The notes: a model not told the origin generated them from the letters alone. 64,000 nucleotides of DNA from Flavobacterium alkalisoli (GCF_008000935.1 NZ_CP042831.1:620001-684000), one strand, 5' to 3'. Counted from the stretch's first letter, positions 1 to 9,315 are shown. A program made the numbers and translations.

Positions 1-117
1 GGAGCGGGTTACCGTACTCAAAACGTTACCATAGGCATACGCTACAATGTATTGTTTGATGACAACGACTACGTTTACAGCGACTCCTGGATGCCTTTTA
101 TAAGGGTTTATTTTTAG
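1..117 (+). CDS. C-terminal end of an outer-membrane beta-barrel protein (partial)
   Basis: An open frame runs in from the left edge and stops at a TAG at 115-117. The 38 visible residues alternate polar and aromatic residues (GYRTQNVTIGIRYN, then MPFIRVYF) and end in phenylalanine, as the last strand of a Gram-negative outer-membrane barrel does; the BAM complex recognises such a terminal aromatic residue. The start lies outside the window, so the family cannot be fixed. The frame and stop are certain; the barrel assignment is inference from the terminal strand pattern. Confidence 0.55.
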   Translation, partial: GAGYRTQNVTIGIRYNVLFDDNDYVYSDSWMPFIRVYF

Positions 118-154
118 TGAAAAATAAACAGATGCCAATTTCTCTCCTCAAATT

Positions 155-493
155 ATGGATTTAGACTCTGCATTACAACAATTTGAAAAAGCAGCTGAAC
201 TACATGCTTACTATAACGAAAGATATGAGTTTAAAAAAGGAAATATACATGCTGACGCCGTAATGGAGGCTGTCAATTTCCTAAAAAGCATTGATGGTTT
301 ATCTCATTTGGAACAATTTCTTGACAGTGATAGTATGGGAATAAAAGGATGGGCTGCAGCCTACTTATTAACCTTAAACAACCAAAAAGCAATTGACGTT
401 TTAGAAAATACAATTGCACTCAATATCCCTCATTATTCTTTTAATGCTAAAATTCTTTTATCTGAATGGAGAGAAGGTAACTTAAAATTATAA
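155..493 (+). CDS. DUF2019-like small protein
   Basis: A 112-residue soluble, helical, acidic protein without signal peptide. The layout resembles DUF2019: an N-terminal FEKAAELHAYY helix, a GNIHADAV stretch, a central GIKGWAAAYLL helix and a closing ILLSEWREG. DUF2019 proteins are small, of unknown biochemical role, and often found beside polymorphic toxins, where some are taken to be immunity proteins; no toxin is visible here, only the end of a barrel protein 38 bp upstream. It faces the convergent minus-strand pair that follows. The family call rests on the motif pattern recalled by eye and is moderately sure; the function is unknown. Confidence 0.6.
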   Translation: MDLDSALQQFEKAAELHAYYNERYEFKKGNIHADAVMEAVNFLKSIDGLSHLEQFLDSDSMGIKGWAAAYLLTLNNQKAIDVLENTIALNIPHYSFNAKILLSEWREGNLKL

Positions 494-518
494 TATGAAA
501 AATAGAGAATAAATATGG

Positions 519-869
519 TTAAAACCTGTTCCTAAACCACACCTTTTGCCATTCCCTTTTAAGTATAAGGAAAGCCACCTGCTCGGCCAGTTCGCTTAAA
601 TCGCCACCATTAAGGCTTTTTATTTCTTTTTCAGGAACATCTATAATATACAGGAGGTTAAGATATTCCCCAAACTTATGCTGGATAAGTCGGTATATTT
701 TTTCATGTAACCCCACTTTAAGATTTATGGGGCTAATGGTAATTTCAAAATCTACAGGCTCATTGGCCAGTGTAAAATCTTTATTTACCTGCTCTACCAA
801 CTTAACATAGAGCTGCTCTTTCTGGGCTTCAGAAAGTAATAAATCGGTATTTGCAGGCGCTATATACAT
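519..869 (-). CDS. Conserved hypothetical protein coupled to polyprenyl synthase
   Basis: A 116-residue soluble protein rich in charged residues, with no signal peptide, membrane segment or known motif. Its ATG overlaps the TAA of the polyprenyl diphosphate synthase gene upstream by one base (TAATG), so the two are probably translationally coupled and cotranscribed. The C-terminus is basic and aromatic (REWQKVWFRNRF). The tight coupling suggests a role tied to isoprenoid or quinone lipid synthesis, but that is inference from position only. It runs tail-to-tail against the DUF2019 gene. Confidence 0.6.
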   Translation of the reverse strand: MYIAPANTDLLLSEAQKEQLYVKLVEQVNKDFTLANEPVDFEITISPINLKVGLHEKIYRLIQHKFGEYLNLLYIIDVPEKEIKSLNGGDLSELAEQVAFLILKREWQKVWFRNRF

Positions 870-1843
870 TATACTTTACGTTGCATCAGGTTTTCACCAA
901 AAGCCCTAAGCATGGCTTTCTTATTTTCTTCAATATCCAATTGGGCCAGAGTATCAAACGCTTTGTGTGTGTACTCCTCTATAGCCCTTCTGGTTTCGGC
1001 ATCAGCACCCGATGTGGTAAAAATATTTTTTACAAGCTCAATTTTTTCGGTACTGTCTTCCGGTTGCATAGAAAATAATTCTTTTAATTGTTCCCTGCTC
1101 ATGTCATCAGCTTTTTGAAGAGCTTTTAGGTACAGGTATGTTTTTTTGTTTTCTATAATATCACCCCCTACCTGCTTACCAAACGTTGCAGGGTCGCCAA
1201 AAGCATCAAGGTAATCGTCCTGAAGCTGGAAAGCTATACCTAGGTTTAACCCGAAATCATATATCAAGTCGCAGTTCTCAACAGAAGTTTTTGCCACTAT
1301 ACCACCCATTTTCATGGCCGCCGCTACAAGCACTGCTGTTTTGTATTCTATCATTTTAAGGTACTCCGGTATAGTAACATCATTCCTTTCCTCAAAATCC
1401 ACATCCCATTGCTGACCCTCACATACCTCAAGCGCGGTTTTGCTAAAAAGCTTAGCAAGCGAACGGAAAGTTTCCGGCTCATATTCCTCAAAATAACGGT
1501 AAGCCATTATAAGCATGGCATCTCCCGAAAGTATTCCCGTGTTTATATTCCATTTTTCATGAACGGTCTCGTTACCACGCCTAAGCGGGGCATCGTCCAT
1601 AATATCATCATGCACCAGCGAGAAATTATGAAAAATCTCCACCGCAACTGCTGCAGGCAATGCTTCACGGCAATCGGCATTAAATATTTCGGCAGACATC
1701 AGCGTTAAAACCGGACGCATTCTTTTACCTCCTAACGATAAAATATATTTTACTGGCTCATAAAGATTTACCGGATCTTTTACTACCTGAAGTGTATTGA
1801 AATAATCTGAAATTACCTGCTGATAATGCCCTATTTGCTGCAT
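869..1843 (-). CDS. Polyprenyl diphosphate synthase (trans, IspA/IspB family)
   Basis: This enzyme condenses isopentenyl diphosphate onto an allylic primer to give a C15-C40 or longer prenyl diphosphate for quinone and lipid-carrier synthesis. Both aspartate-rich motifs are present: LVHDDIMDD near residue 79 and QLQDDYLDAFGD in the C-terminal half, together with GGKRMRPVL near the N-terminus and a TAVLVAAAMKMG helix. Length (about 324 residues) suits the family. An upstream in-frame ATG at 1888 would add 15 basic residues; I prefer the ATG at 1843 (MQQIGHYQQ), which fits the family N-terminus. The exact chain length of the product cannot be read from the sequence. The following gene overlaps its stop codon. 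Confidence 0.9.
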   Translation of the reverse strand: MQQIGHYQQVISDYFNTLQVVKDPVNLYEPVKYILSLGGKRMRPVLTLMSAEIFNADCREALPAAVAVEIFHNFSLVHDDIMDDAPLRRGNETVHEKWNINTGILSGDAMLIMAYRYFEEYEPETFRSLAKLFSKTALEVCEGQQWDVDFEERNDVTIPEYLKMIEYKTAVLVAAAMKMGGIVAKTSVENCDLIYDFGLNLGIAFQLQDDYLDAFGDPATFGKQVGGDIIENKKTYLYLKALQKADDMSREQLKELFSMQPEDSTEKIELVKNIFTTSGADAETRRAIEEYTHKAFDTLAQLDIEENKKAMLRAFGENLMQRKV

Positions 1844-1927
1844 GAATATTTTTTTTGCTAAAGTAAATCCTTTAGGCTTTTTTACCAAGCATTATTTTCT
1901 GCACTAAAAAAATAACGTAAAAACTTT

Positions 1928-1967
1928 GGAAACTTTTTTGGTATTAAAAGTTTCCTTTATACATTTG
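1928..1967 (+). promoter_or_regulatory. Promoter with perfect 10+10 palindromic operator upstream of TetR gene
   Basis: GGAAACTTTT at 1928-1937 and its exact reverse complement AAAAGTTTCC at 1946-1955 are separated by 8 bp. The flavobacterial -33 TTG (1938-1940) lies inside the palindrome and the -7 box TACATTTG (1960-1967) follows 19 bp later. A protein bound to the palindrome would block RNA polymerase, the usual arrangement for a self-repressing TetR protein. The sequence features are direct; the binding partner is inferred from the TetR gene starting at 1987. Confidence 0.7.
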
Positions 1968-1986
1968 CCTCAATTTTAAAGGATTA

Positions 1987-2586
1987 ATGAGAGAGACTAT
2001 TTTAAATAAAGCAATGGAAATGTTTCTTGCCTACGGCTTTAAGAGTGTTACCATGGACGATATTGCAAACGAACTGGGCATATCCAAAAAAACGATATAC
2101 CAGCACTTTGCCAATAAGAACGACTTGGTAGAGGCAAGTACCGACTATCTGTTTCAAACAGTATCGTGCGGTATAGACAACATTAGGGAGCAGGGTAAAA
2201 ACTCTATTGAGGAGATTTTTATCATCCGTAGCTTTATGATGCAGCAGTTAAACAACGAAAGTGCCTCTCCGTTTTATCAGCTGCAAAAGTTTTTCCCAAA
2301 AATATTCTCATGCCTTCGCGCCAAACAGTTTGAAAAGATGAATGGCTGCATGATAGAAAATTTAGCCAAAGGCATAGAACACGGTTTATACAGACCGGAT
2401 ATTGATATAAACTTTATATCCAGAATGTACTTTACCGGATTAACTGGTATTAAGGATGGTGACGTTTTCCCAACTGACCAGTTTAATGCATACGACCTTA
2501 CACAAAAATTCTTAGAATATCATTTAAGAGCTATAGCTACGCAAAAGGGTGTAAAAATACTGGAAGACCTTATTAAAACTCCTTAA
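1987..2586 (+). CDS. TetR/AcrR family transcriptional regulator 1
   Basis: A 199-residue one-component regulator. The N-terminal 50 residues carry the TetR helix-turn-helix: FLAYGFKSVTMDDIANELGISKKTIYQHFANKNDLV, with the typical TIYxHFxNKxxLV recognition-helix end. The C-terminal ligand and dimerisation half is family-specific and gives no ligand clue. A perfect palindrome lies on its own promoter (1928-1955), so it probably represses itself. It precedes a second TetR gene and an RND efflux operon on the same strand; it may control the pump, but the 80-bp gap before the next gene contains a separate -7-like box (TACTTTTG at 2622-2629), so coupling is not certain. Confidence 0.88.
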   Translation: MRETILNKAMEMFLAYGFKSVTMDDIANELGISKKTIYQHFANKNDLVEASTDYLFQTVSCGIDNIREQGKNSIEEIFIIRSFMMQQLNNESASPFYQLQKFFPKIFSCLRAKQFEKMNGCMIENLAKGIEHGLYRPDIDINFISRMYFTGLTGIKDGDVFPTDQFNAYDLTQKFLEYHLRAIATQKGVKILEDLIKTP

Positions 2587-2666
2587 CAAAATTTTAACAT
2601 ATTTATTTGTTACAAACCCGCTACTTTTGCGTTAACAAAAATGTCAAACATAAAAGTTAAACAAAA

Positions 2667-3260
2667 ATGTCAACACAAGAACTGGATATAGATACTGAAG
2701 AGTTGATAAAAGAGACTGCCAAAAAGATATTTTTTGGTGAAGGCCGTTTTAAAGCCACTACACAGGAAATTGCAGATGCCGCCGGAGTAAACAGAACATT
2801 AATAAACTACTATTTCAGATCAAGGGACAATCTTTTTGAAATTGTATTTGAGGATGCACAGACAAAAGAAAAGGAGATGGGAGAGCAAATCATTTTTTCT
2901 GACCTGCCTTTTCATCAAAAGATAGAAAAATACCTGGACCTGTTTTTTGAGCAGGCCAAAAAGTATCCTTATCTGGAAATTTATATGGTTACCCAAATGA
3001 ATCAGGGCAGCTGTTTTAAAGATTCTGAAGCCATGAACAGAATGCTTGATAAGTTTTATCTGGAAATAGCACTGGAAATGGAAAAAGGAAATATCCATAA
3101 AATGAGACCTGAGCAGTTTCTGCTTAATATGATATCGCTTACTTCGTTCCCGGTTTCCATGAGGCCATTACTTCAGGAAAACATGGGGATAAGCGACGAA
3201 TCTTATGACGCTATTATTGATGAGCGTAAAGAAATAATAATGAATACCCTTTTTAAATAA
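2667..3260 (+). CDS. TetR/AcrR family regulator 2, first gene of efflux operon
   Basis: A 197-residue TetR-type repressor with the N-terminal DNA-binding domain FKATTQEIADAAGVNRTLINYYFRSRDNLFEIVF near residues 25-60. It lies 29 bp before the TolC gene and in the same direction as the RND efflux genes, the usual position for a local pump repressor that responds to the pump's substrates. The start ATG sits in the second copy of a 26-bp-spaced direct repeat (ACAAAAATGTCAA at 2636-2648 and again at 2662-2674); the first copy holds an out-of-frame ATG opening a 16-codon reading frame that overlaps this start. The effector is unknown. Confidence 0.88.
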   Translation: MSTQELDIDTEELIKETAKKIFFGEGRFKATTQEIADAAGVNRTLINYYFRSRDNLFEIVFEDAQTKEKEMGEQIIFSDLPFHQKIEKYLDLFFEQAKKYPYLEIYMVTQMNQGSCFKDSEAMNRMLDKFYLEIALEMEKGNIHKMRPEQFLLNMISLTSFPVSMRPLLQENMGISDESYDAIIDERKEIIMNTLFK

Positions 3261-3289
3261 ATACATCAATCAATTAATCACAGTTAGGT

Positions 3290-4663
3290 ATGAGGAAAAT
3301 CATCACTTATTTTAACAACAAAACCTTAAAATGTTTTGTTGCAGCAATGATTCTCTTAGCAGCACCGGCCCTACAGGCACAGGATGAAACACAAAATTTC
3401 TCCTTCACCCTTAATGAGGCCATACAGCATGCCCTTGAGTATAACCGCACGGTTATAAACTCTGAAAGAGATATCGCCGCAGCAAACAAGAAAAAATGGG
3501 AAACCATTGCTACAGGTTTGCCGCAAATTAGTGCCAGCGGTAACTATCAGTACAATTTTGAGTTACAGAAAAACGTTGTCCCGGCCGAATTCTTTGGCGG
3601 CAACCCGGGAGAATTTGTAGAAGTGGCATTTGGCACTAAACACTCTGTTGATGCCAGGGCTACACTAAACCAGCTTATTTTTGACGGAAGTTATATAGTA
3701 GGCCTTAAAGCTGCTAAAGTATATTTAGCCTACTACGAAAACTCTAAGCAAAAAACAGACATCGAAGTAAAAGAGCAGGTAATTAATGCATACGGAAATG
3801 TGTTGCTACTACAGGAAAGCGTTGCTATTCTTGAAAAAAACAAAGCTACATTACAAAAGAATTACACAGAAACAAACGAAAGTTACAAAAACGGACTTTC
3901 GGAAGAAGAAGATGTAGAGCAGATTTCCATTACACTTGCAAAAATTGACAGTTCACTTAAAAACGCTGTAAGGCTTAGCGACATCTCGCTTAACATGCTT
4001 AAGATAATATTAGGTATAGAACTTAACGATGGACTGGTACTTACCGATAAACTGGAAAGCCTAACTGAGGAAAATCTGGACCTTAGCATTGCTGCAGGAG
4101 AGTTTAACGTAGAACAAAACATAGACTATAAGTTAGGTAAAATCAACACGATTCAACAAGAGTTGTTGATGAAACAGGAAAAAAGCAAAGCACTGCCTAC
4201 CCTTTCAACAAACCTGGCTTTTGGTTACAATGGTTTTAATAACGATTTCAACTTTTTCCAGAGCAATCAGCAATGGCTTAATTACTCTTACTTAGGTGTT
4301 AGCCTTAATGTGCCTATTTTCAGCAGCCTTCAAAGAAGTGCAAGAACGCAACAGGCTAAAATAGCTTTAGAGCAGGCAAGAACGCAACAGGAAGAGCTTG
4401 AACAAAACCTTAAGTTAAGATATCAGCAGGCTAAAAGTGAATATGAGTACAGTATAGAAGAATACTTTACATCTAAAAATAACTTAAGATTAGCCGAGCG
4501 TATAGAAAACAAACAACAAATAAAGTTTAAGGAAGGTTTGTCCAGCAGCTTTGAGTTTACAGAGGCTCAGCGTCAGCTTTATGCTGCACAGCAGGATTAT
4601 TTAGAATCTATGACCGAAGTGATAGATAAAAGGGCAGCCCTTGAAAAACTAACCGCACAATAA
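3290..4663 (+). CDS. TolC family outer-membrane efflux protein
   Basis: The outer-membrane channel of the tripartite pump. A signal peptide of about 30 residues (hydrophobic AAMILLAAPALQA, then QAQDE) is followed by two internally related TolC repeats with long coiled coils; the stretch from about residue 35 (FSFTLNEAIQHALEYNRTV) is the usual outer-membrane efflux protein opening. Length 457 residues suits the family. The next genes, 21 bp downstream, encode the adaptor and the inner-membrane RND permease, so all three subunits of the pump are present in order. Substrate is unknown; multidrug or lipid export are both possible. Confidence 0.92.
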   Translation: MRKIITYFNNKTLKCFVAAMILLAAPALQAQDETQNFSFTLNEAIQHALEYNRTVINSERDIAAANKKKWETIATGLPQISASGNYQYNFELQKNVVPAEFFGGNPGEFVEVAFGTKHSVDARATLNQLIFDGSYIVGLKAAKVYLAYYENSKQKTDIEVKEQVINAYGNVLLLQESVAILEKNKATLQKNYTETNESYKNGLSEEEDVEQISITLAKIDSSLKNAVRLSDISLNMLKIILGIELNDGLVLTDKLESLTEENLDLSIAAGEFNVEQNIDYKLGKINTIQQELLMKQEKSKALPTLSTNLAFGYNGFNNDFNFFQSNQQWLNYSYLGVSLNVPIFSSLQRSARTQQAKIALEQARTQQEELEQNLKLRYQQAKSEYEYSIEEYFTSKNNLRLAERIENKQQIKFKEGLSSSFEFTEAQRQLYAAQQDYLESMTEVIDKRAALEKLTAQ

Positions 4664-4684
4664 AACACCCTAAAAATTAAAAAG

Positions 4685-5842
4685 ATGAAAAAATTAGTAT
4701 ATATATCTGCGTTTTCACTCCTTCTTTTTTCATGCGGAGAGAAAAAACTAAACGTTGATGAAGTTGTAGAATCTAACGACATCAATAAAATAAGGGAAGC
4801 ACGAGAAAAAGTGCATGCCGACTATGAAGCACTTGCTGCACAACTTGCAAAAATTGATGCTGCAATCGATTCGCTTGACCCTAACAGAAGCAGGATATTG
4901 GTTAAAACTATAGCTGTTAAGGACACTACATTTACCCACTTTATAGAAATACAGGGTAATGTAGACACTAAACAAAACATACTTATATATCCTGAGTTTT
5001 CGGGCATACTGCAACAGCTTAATGTAAAAGCAGGTCAAAGAGTATCTAAAGGACAGATTCTTGCAAGAATAGATGATGGCGGAGTAAGCGCACAGGTTGC
5101 TCAGGCTCAGGCTCAACTTGATTTAGCCCAAACAACTTTTGACAGACAGAAAAGACTTTGGGATCAAAAAATAGGTAGCGAAATACAGTACCTACAGGCA
5201 AAAACATCATTAGAAAGCCAGCAAAAAGTAGTAGCTCAGTTACAGTCGCAATTAAACAAAACTGTAGTTAGAGCTCCGTTCTCCGGTACTATAGACGAAG
5301 TTATGACCGAAAAAGGTAAAGTAGTAAGCCCAGGCCAGGAACTGTTCAGGATAGTAAACCTTGGTGATATGTATGTATCTGCTACAGTGCCTGAAACTTA
5401 CCTAAGCCAGATTAAACTTGGTGCTCCTGTAGAGGTACGCCTTAATGCAATAGGCAAAACTTACAAAGGTAAAGTACGTCAGATAGGTAACTACATCAAT
5501 CCTAATAACAGAACATTTGGTATAGAGGTAGCACTTCCTAATCCTGAAAACCTATTACGCCCTAATCAGGTTGCGGTACTTAAAATAGAAGATTACAAAA
5601 CCGATAAAGCACTATTGCTTCCTGAAAACATCATACAGCAAAAAGCAGGCGGAAGACTTGTGGTTTATACTGTAGACAAATCAGACAAGGATGAAGTAAA
5701 AGCTGTTGAGCAGGAAGTAAAAACAGGTTATACTTCTGATGGTTATGTGGAGATCAAATCGGGTATTACTACCGGAGAAGAAATCATTACTGATGGAGCT
5801 AAGAGTATTAAAGACGGCTCAACCGTAGAAATTATTAAGTAA
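4685..5842 (+). CDS. RND efflux periplasmic adaptor lipoprotein (MFP/HlyD family)
   Basis: A 385-residue membrane-fusion protein. The N-terminus is a lipoprotein signal (LLLFSC, lipidated Cys at residue 17), anchoring it to a membrane. A heptad coiled coil near residues 35-65 is followed by the first lipoyl half (QGNVDTKQNILIYPEFSG), an alpha-hairpin (residues about 130-180, rich in Q and A), the second lipoyl half (VVRAPFSGTIDEVMTEKG) and a beta-barrel domain. It bridges the TolC channel and the RND permease encoded on either side. Start chosen at ATG 4685, giving a normal lipobox. Confidence 0.92.
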   Translation: MKKLVYISAFSLLLFSCGEKKLNVDEVVESNDINKIREAREKVHADYEALAAQLAKIDAAIDSLDPNRSRILVKTIAVKDTTFTHFIEIQGNVDTKQNILIYPEFSGILQQLNVKAGQRVSKGQILARIDDGGVSAQVAQAQAQLDLAQTTFDRQKRLWDQKIGSEIQYLQAKTSLESQQKVVAQLQSQLNKTVVRAPFSGTIDEVMTEKGKVVSPGQELFRIVNLGDMYVSATVPETYLSQIKLGAPVEVRLNAIGKTYKGKVRQIGNYINPNNRTFGIEVALPNPENLLRPNQVAVLKIEDYKTDKALLLPENIIQQKAGGRLVVYTVDKSDKDEVKAVEQEVKTGYTSDGYVEIKSGITTGEEIITDGAKSIKDGSTVEIIK

Positions 5843-5865
5843 GCATAACTCATAATACAGCCAAC

Positions 5866-8800
5866 ATGAGTAAAAAAATAGAGAAAAGTTTCGGCATATC
5901 CACCTGGGCCATAAACAACAAGATGACAGTATATGTTATCACGGCCATTATATTTTTGGGTGGACTTATCTCCTACTATTCCATGCCAAGGGAAAGCTTC
6001 CCTGAAATTAAGGAGACCAAGATATATGTAAGCTCAATAAACCCCGGCAACTCGGCCGAGGATGTTGAAAAGCTTATAACAAAACCACTTGAGGATGAGT
6101 TTAACAACATATCAGGGGTAACAAAAATTACCTCAAATACGCTGGAAGACTATTCCATGATTTTAGTGGAATTTGATGAGGATATTACAGTAGAAGATGC
6201 TAAGCAAAAGGTTAAGGATAAAGTAGACAAGGTTAAAGCAGATACCGAATGGCCTACCCTTGATGGGGGGGCTAAAGTTGAGCCTAACACCTTTGACCTT
6301 AACATTGCAGAAGAGTTCCCTATACTAAACGTTAACCTTACCGGTGACTTTACTTCAGAAAAATTAAAAGAGTTTGCCGAATATCTTGAAGACCGTATTG
6401 AGAGGCTTCCGCAAATTAAGGAAGCTGCCATTCGCGGTGCGGAAGATAAAGAGGTTGAAATTGCGGTAGACATTTATAAAATGGCTGCTGCACAGGTTAG
6501 CTTTGACGACATTATTAATGCCGTAAAGTTTGAAAACAAAACCATATCAGGTGGTAGTGTAACCCGCGACGGTATTAAAAAGAACATAAGGGTAATTGGT
6601 GAAATAGACGACCCTGCACAGCTTGAAAACATCATTGTTAAGCACCAGGACGGTAAAGTATACCTTAGGGACATTGCTAACGTAACCTTTAAGGAAAAGG
6701 AAAGAACAACCTATGCCCGTGAATACGGTAAGCCGGTTGTTATGCTTGACATTAAAAAGCGAAGCGGTAAAAACATGGTTGAAGCCGTAGACGGTGTTAA
6801 GGCAATTATCGAGAAAGCTCAGGCAAACTACTTCCCTAAAGGACTTAACATTACTTATGCTAACGACCAGTCTTCAAGAACTATCGCTCAGGTAGACGAC
6901 CTTGTAAACAACATCATCTTTGGTGTGGTACTGGTGGTTGTGGTACTAATGTTCTTCCTTGGTTTACGTAATGCCTTATTCGTAGGTATCGCTATCCCGT
7001 TATCAATGTTCATGTCATACATGATACTTGCCTCATTAGGTATCACGCTTAATACCATGGTGCTTTTTGCGCTGGTAATGGGTCTGGGTATGCTTGTGGA
7101 TAATGGTATTGTGGTTGTGGAAAACGTATACTCGCTCATGAGTCAGGGTATGTCGCGCAAAAAAGCGGCCATAGAAGGTATTGGTGAAATTGCATGGCCT
7201 ATTATCGCCTCTACAGCAACTACCCTTGCGGCCTTCTTCCCTCTTGGTTTATGGCCGGGTACTATGGGTAAATTCATGATCTATTTCCCAATGACGTTAT
7301 CTATTGTATTAGGTTCATCACTGTTTGTGGCATTGGTAATTAACGCGATGCTTACTTCCGACTTTATGAGGCTGGAAGAAAAAGAAATGCCTAAAAAGAG
7401 AATGATAATACTAAGCCTTATTATAGGTATTATAGGTGCTGTTACATTAATGGGCGGATTTGCAACAGGATCCGGTGCATTAAAAGGTATGGGTAACCTA
7501 ATGTTGTTCTTTGTAATAATGATGTGGATTTACAAATACTTCCTGCTTAAGCGTATGGACAAATTCCAAAGGAACAGTCTTGTATGGCTTGAAAATAAAT
7601 ACAAAAACTTTCTGGATTTTGCACTTTCAAGGTTTTGGCCAAGAGTATTCTTTGTAGGAACTTTCCTTATACTAATCGCATCGTTTATTGCTGTAGATGT
7701 TTCTCAGCCAAATGTATTGTTCTTCCCGGAAAACCAGCCTAACCAGATAATGGTTTACATAGAATTCCCAGAAGGTACCGATATTAAAAAGACTGATGCC
7801 TTTACGAAAATAATAGAGGAAAAAGTATACAAGATTGCCAACAAGTATGTGGAAAACGGCAGCAACTACATGGTAGAAAGTGCAATTGCACAGGTTGGTC
7901 AGGGAGCAGGTAACCCACAAACCGAAGGCGGGTCTGAAAACGACATGCCTCACAGAGGTAAGGTAACCCTTACCATGACCGAGTTCAAATATCGTAAAGG
8001 CAAAAACAGCCAGGACGTAATGGACGAGATAAGGGAAGTAGTTAAAGGTTATGCCGGTGTATCGGTTATAGTGGAAAAAGAGCAGAACGGACCTCCGGCT
8101 GGTTATCCTATCAACATAGAGATTACCGGAGAGGACTACAACCAGATGCTTGCGGAAGCCGAAAAGATGAAAACTTTTATAAACGGTAAAAATATTGCCG
8201 GCATAGAAGAGCTTAAAATAGATGTAAACAAACAAAAGCCGGGTGTAGATATCCAGGTGGACATAGACAAGGCCGGGCAGTTAGGTATTACATCTGGCCA
8301 GGTAGGCCAAACTTTAAGAAGATCGGTTTACGGGGAAAAAATCTCTACTTATAAAGAAGGTAAAGACGATTATGAAATTAACGTAAGGCTTGAAGAAGAC
8401 CAGCGTAATGATAACAACATACTGTACAACCAGCCTATTACCTTTAGGAACCAGGCTACAGGTAAACTGGTACAGGTGCCTATCTCTGCTATTACTGAGG
8501 CAGAAAACTCAGTTACTTTTAACACGATCAAGAGAAAGAACCTTAAAAGAGTAATCACAGTATACTCTAACGTAACCACAGGTTATAACGGTAACATTAT
8601 CGTAGAAAGAATTAAAAAAGAACTTTCTGACTATAAGATGCCGGGCGAAATTACCTACTCCTTTACAGGAGAGCAGGAAGAACAGTCTAAAAACATGGGC
8701 TTCCTTGTAAAAGCACTTTTAATTGCTTTAGGAGGTATCGTATTAATTCTTGTGGCACAGTTTAACTCGGTATCAAAACCTGTTATTATTATGATGTCGG

Positions 8801-9315
8801 TAGTATTGAGTTTCGGAGGGGTATTCTTTGGTATGGTATTCTTTGGCGACGACTTCGTAATTATTATGACCATGATGGGTATTATATCGCTAGCAGGTAT
8901 TGTGGTAAACAACGCCATTGTACTTATTGACTATACCCAACTCCTTATAGACCGTAAACTGGCCGAAAAAGGAATGGACAAAGATGAACTGCTAACAAAA
9001 GAGGAATACAGGGATCTTATTGTAGAAGGTGGCCGCAGCCGTTTAAGACCGGTACTATTAACGGCTATTACAACCGTATTAGGGCTTGTACCTCTGGCAA
9101 TAGGACTTAACATAGACTTCTTTAATTTATTTATTGAGTACAATCCTAAGATTTATTTGGGTGGTGATAACGTAATCTTTTGGGGTCCATTGGCAAAAAC
9201 CGTAATCTACGGACTTATATTTGCCACTTTCCTTACCCTGGTAATTGTTCCGGTTATGTTCTTCATGCTTCAGAAAATAAAAATCAGGCTTAAAAAACAA
9301 CCTGTCCACCATTAA
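5866..9315 (+). CDS. RND efflux transporter permease (AcrB/MdtB-like)
   Basis: A proton-driven inner-membrane pump of 1,149 residues, longer than the usual 1,020-1,050. TM1 lies near residues 17-37, and TM2-TM6 near 340-500, including the proton-relay helix GLGMLVDNGIVVVENVY with Asp412. A second porter domain follows, then TM8-TM12 from about residue 945. Between TM6 and TM7 (about residues 507-560) there are two extra hydrophobic stretches (MIILSLIIGIIGAVTLMGG and MLFFVIMMWIYKYFLL), which explain much of the extra length. The gene completes the TolC/adaptor/RND operon and is followed by a terminator at 9337-9372. Substrate cannot be inferred. Confidence 0.93.
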   Translation: MSKKIEKSFGISTWAINNKMTVYVITAIIFLGGLISYYSMPRESFPEIKETKIYVSSINPGNSAEDVEKLITKPLEDEFNNISGVTKITSNTLEDYSMILVEFDEDITVEDAKQKVKDKVDKVKADTEWPTLDGGAKVEPNTFDLNIAEEFPILNVNLTGDFTSEKLKEFAEYLEDRIERLPQIKEAAIRGAEDKEVEIAVDIYKMAAAQVSFDDIINAVKFENKTISGGSVTRDGIKKNIRVIGEIDDPAQLENIIVKHQDGKVYLRDIANVTFKEKERTTYAREYGKPVVMLDIKKRSGKNMVEAVDGVKAIIEKAQANYFPKGLNITYANDQSSRTIAQVDDLVNNIIFGVVLVVVVLMFFLGLRNALFVGIAIPLSMFMSYMILASLGITLNTMVLFALVMGLGMLVDNGIVVVENVYSLMSQGMSRKKAAIEGIGEIAWPIIASTATTLAAFFPLGLWPGTMGKFMIYFPMTLSIVLGSSLFVALVINAMLTSDFMRLEEKEMPKKRMIILSLIIGIIGAVTLMGGFATGSGALKGMGNLMLFFVIMMWIYKYFLLKRMDKFQRNSLVWLENKYKNFLDFALSRFWPRVFFVGTFLILIASFIAVDVSQPNVLFFPENQPNQIMVYIEFPEGTDIKKTDAFTKIIEEKVYKIANKYVENGSNYMVESAIAQVGQGAGNPQTEGGSENDMPHRGKVTLTMTEFKYRKGKNSQDVMDEIREVVKGYAGVSVIVEKEQNGPPAGYPINIEITGEDYNQMLAEAEKMKTFINGKNIAGIEELKIDVNKQKPGVDIQVDIDKAGQLGITSGQVGQTLRRSVYGEKISTYKEGKDDYEINVRLEEDQRNDNNILYNQPITFRNQATGKLVQVPISAITEAENSVTFNTIKRKNLKRVITVYSNVTTGYNGNIIVERIKKELSDYKMPGEITYSFTGEQEEQSKNMGFLVKALLIALGGIVLILVAQFNSVSKPVIIMMSVVLSFGGVFFGMVFFGDDFVIIMTMMGIISLAGIVVNNAIVLIDYTQLLIDRKLAEKGMDKDELLTKEEYRDLIVEGGRSRLRPVLLTAITTVLGLVPLAIGLNIDFFNLFIEYNPKIYLGGDNVIFWGPLAKTVIYGLIFATFLTLVIVPVMFFMLQKIKIRLKKQPVHH

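Noticed and set aside
7672..8235. 187-codon minus-strand frame opposite the RND gene
   Set aside because: Antisense shadow of a strongly conserved gene with aromatic-rich nonsense composition and no start context.
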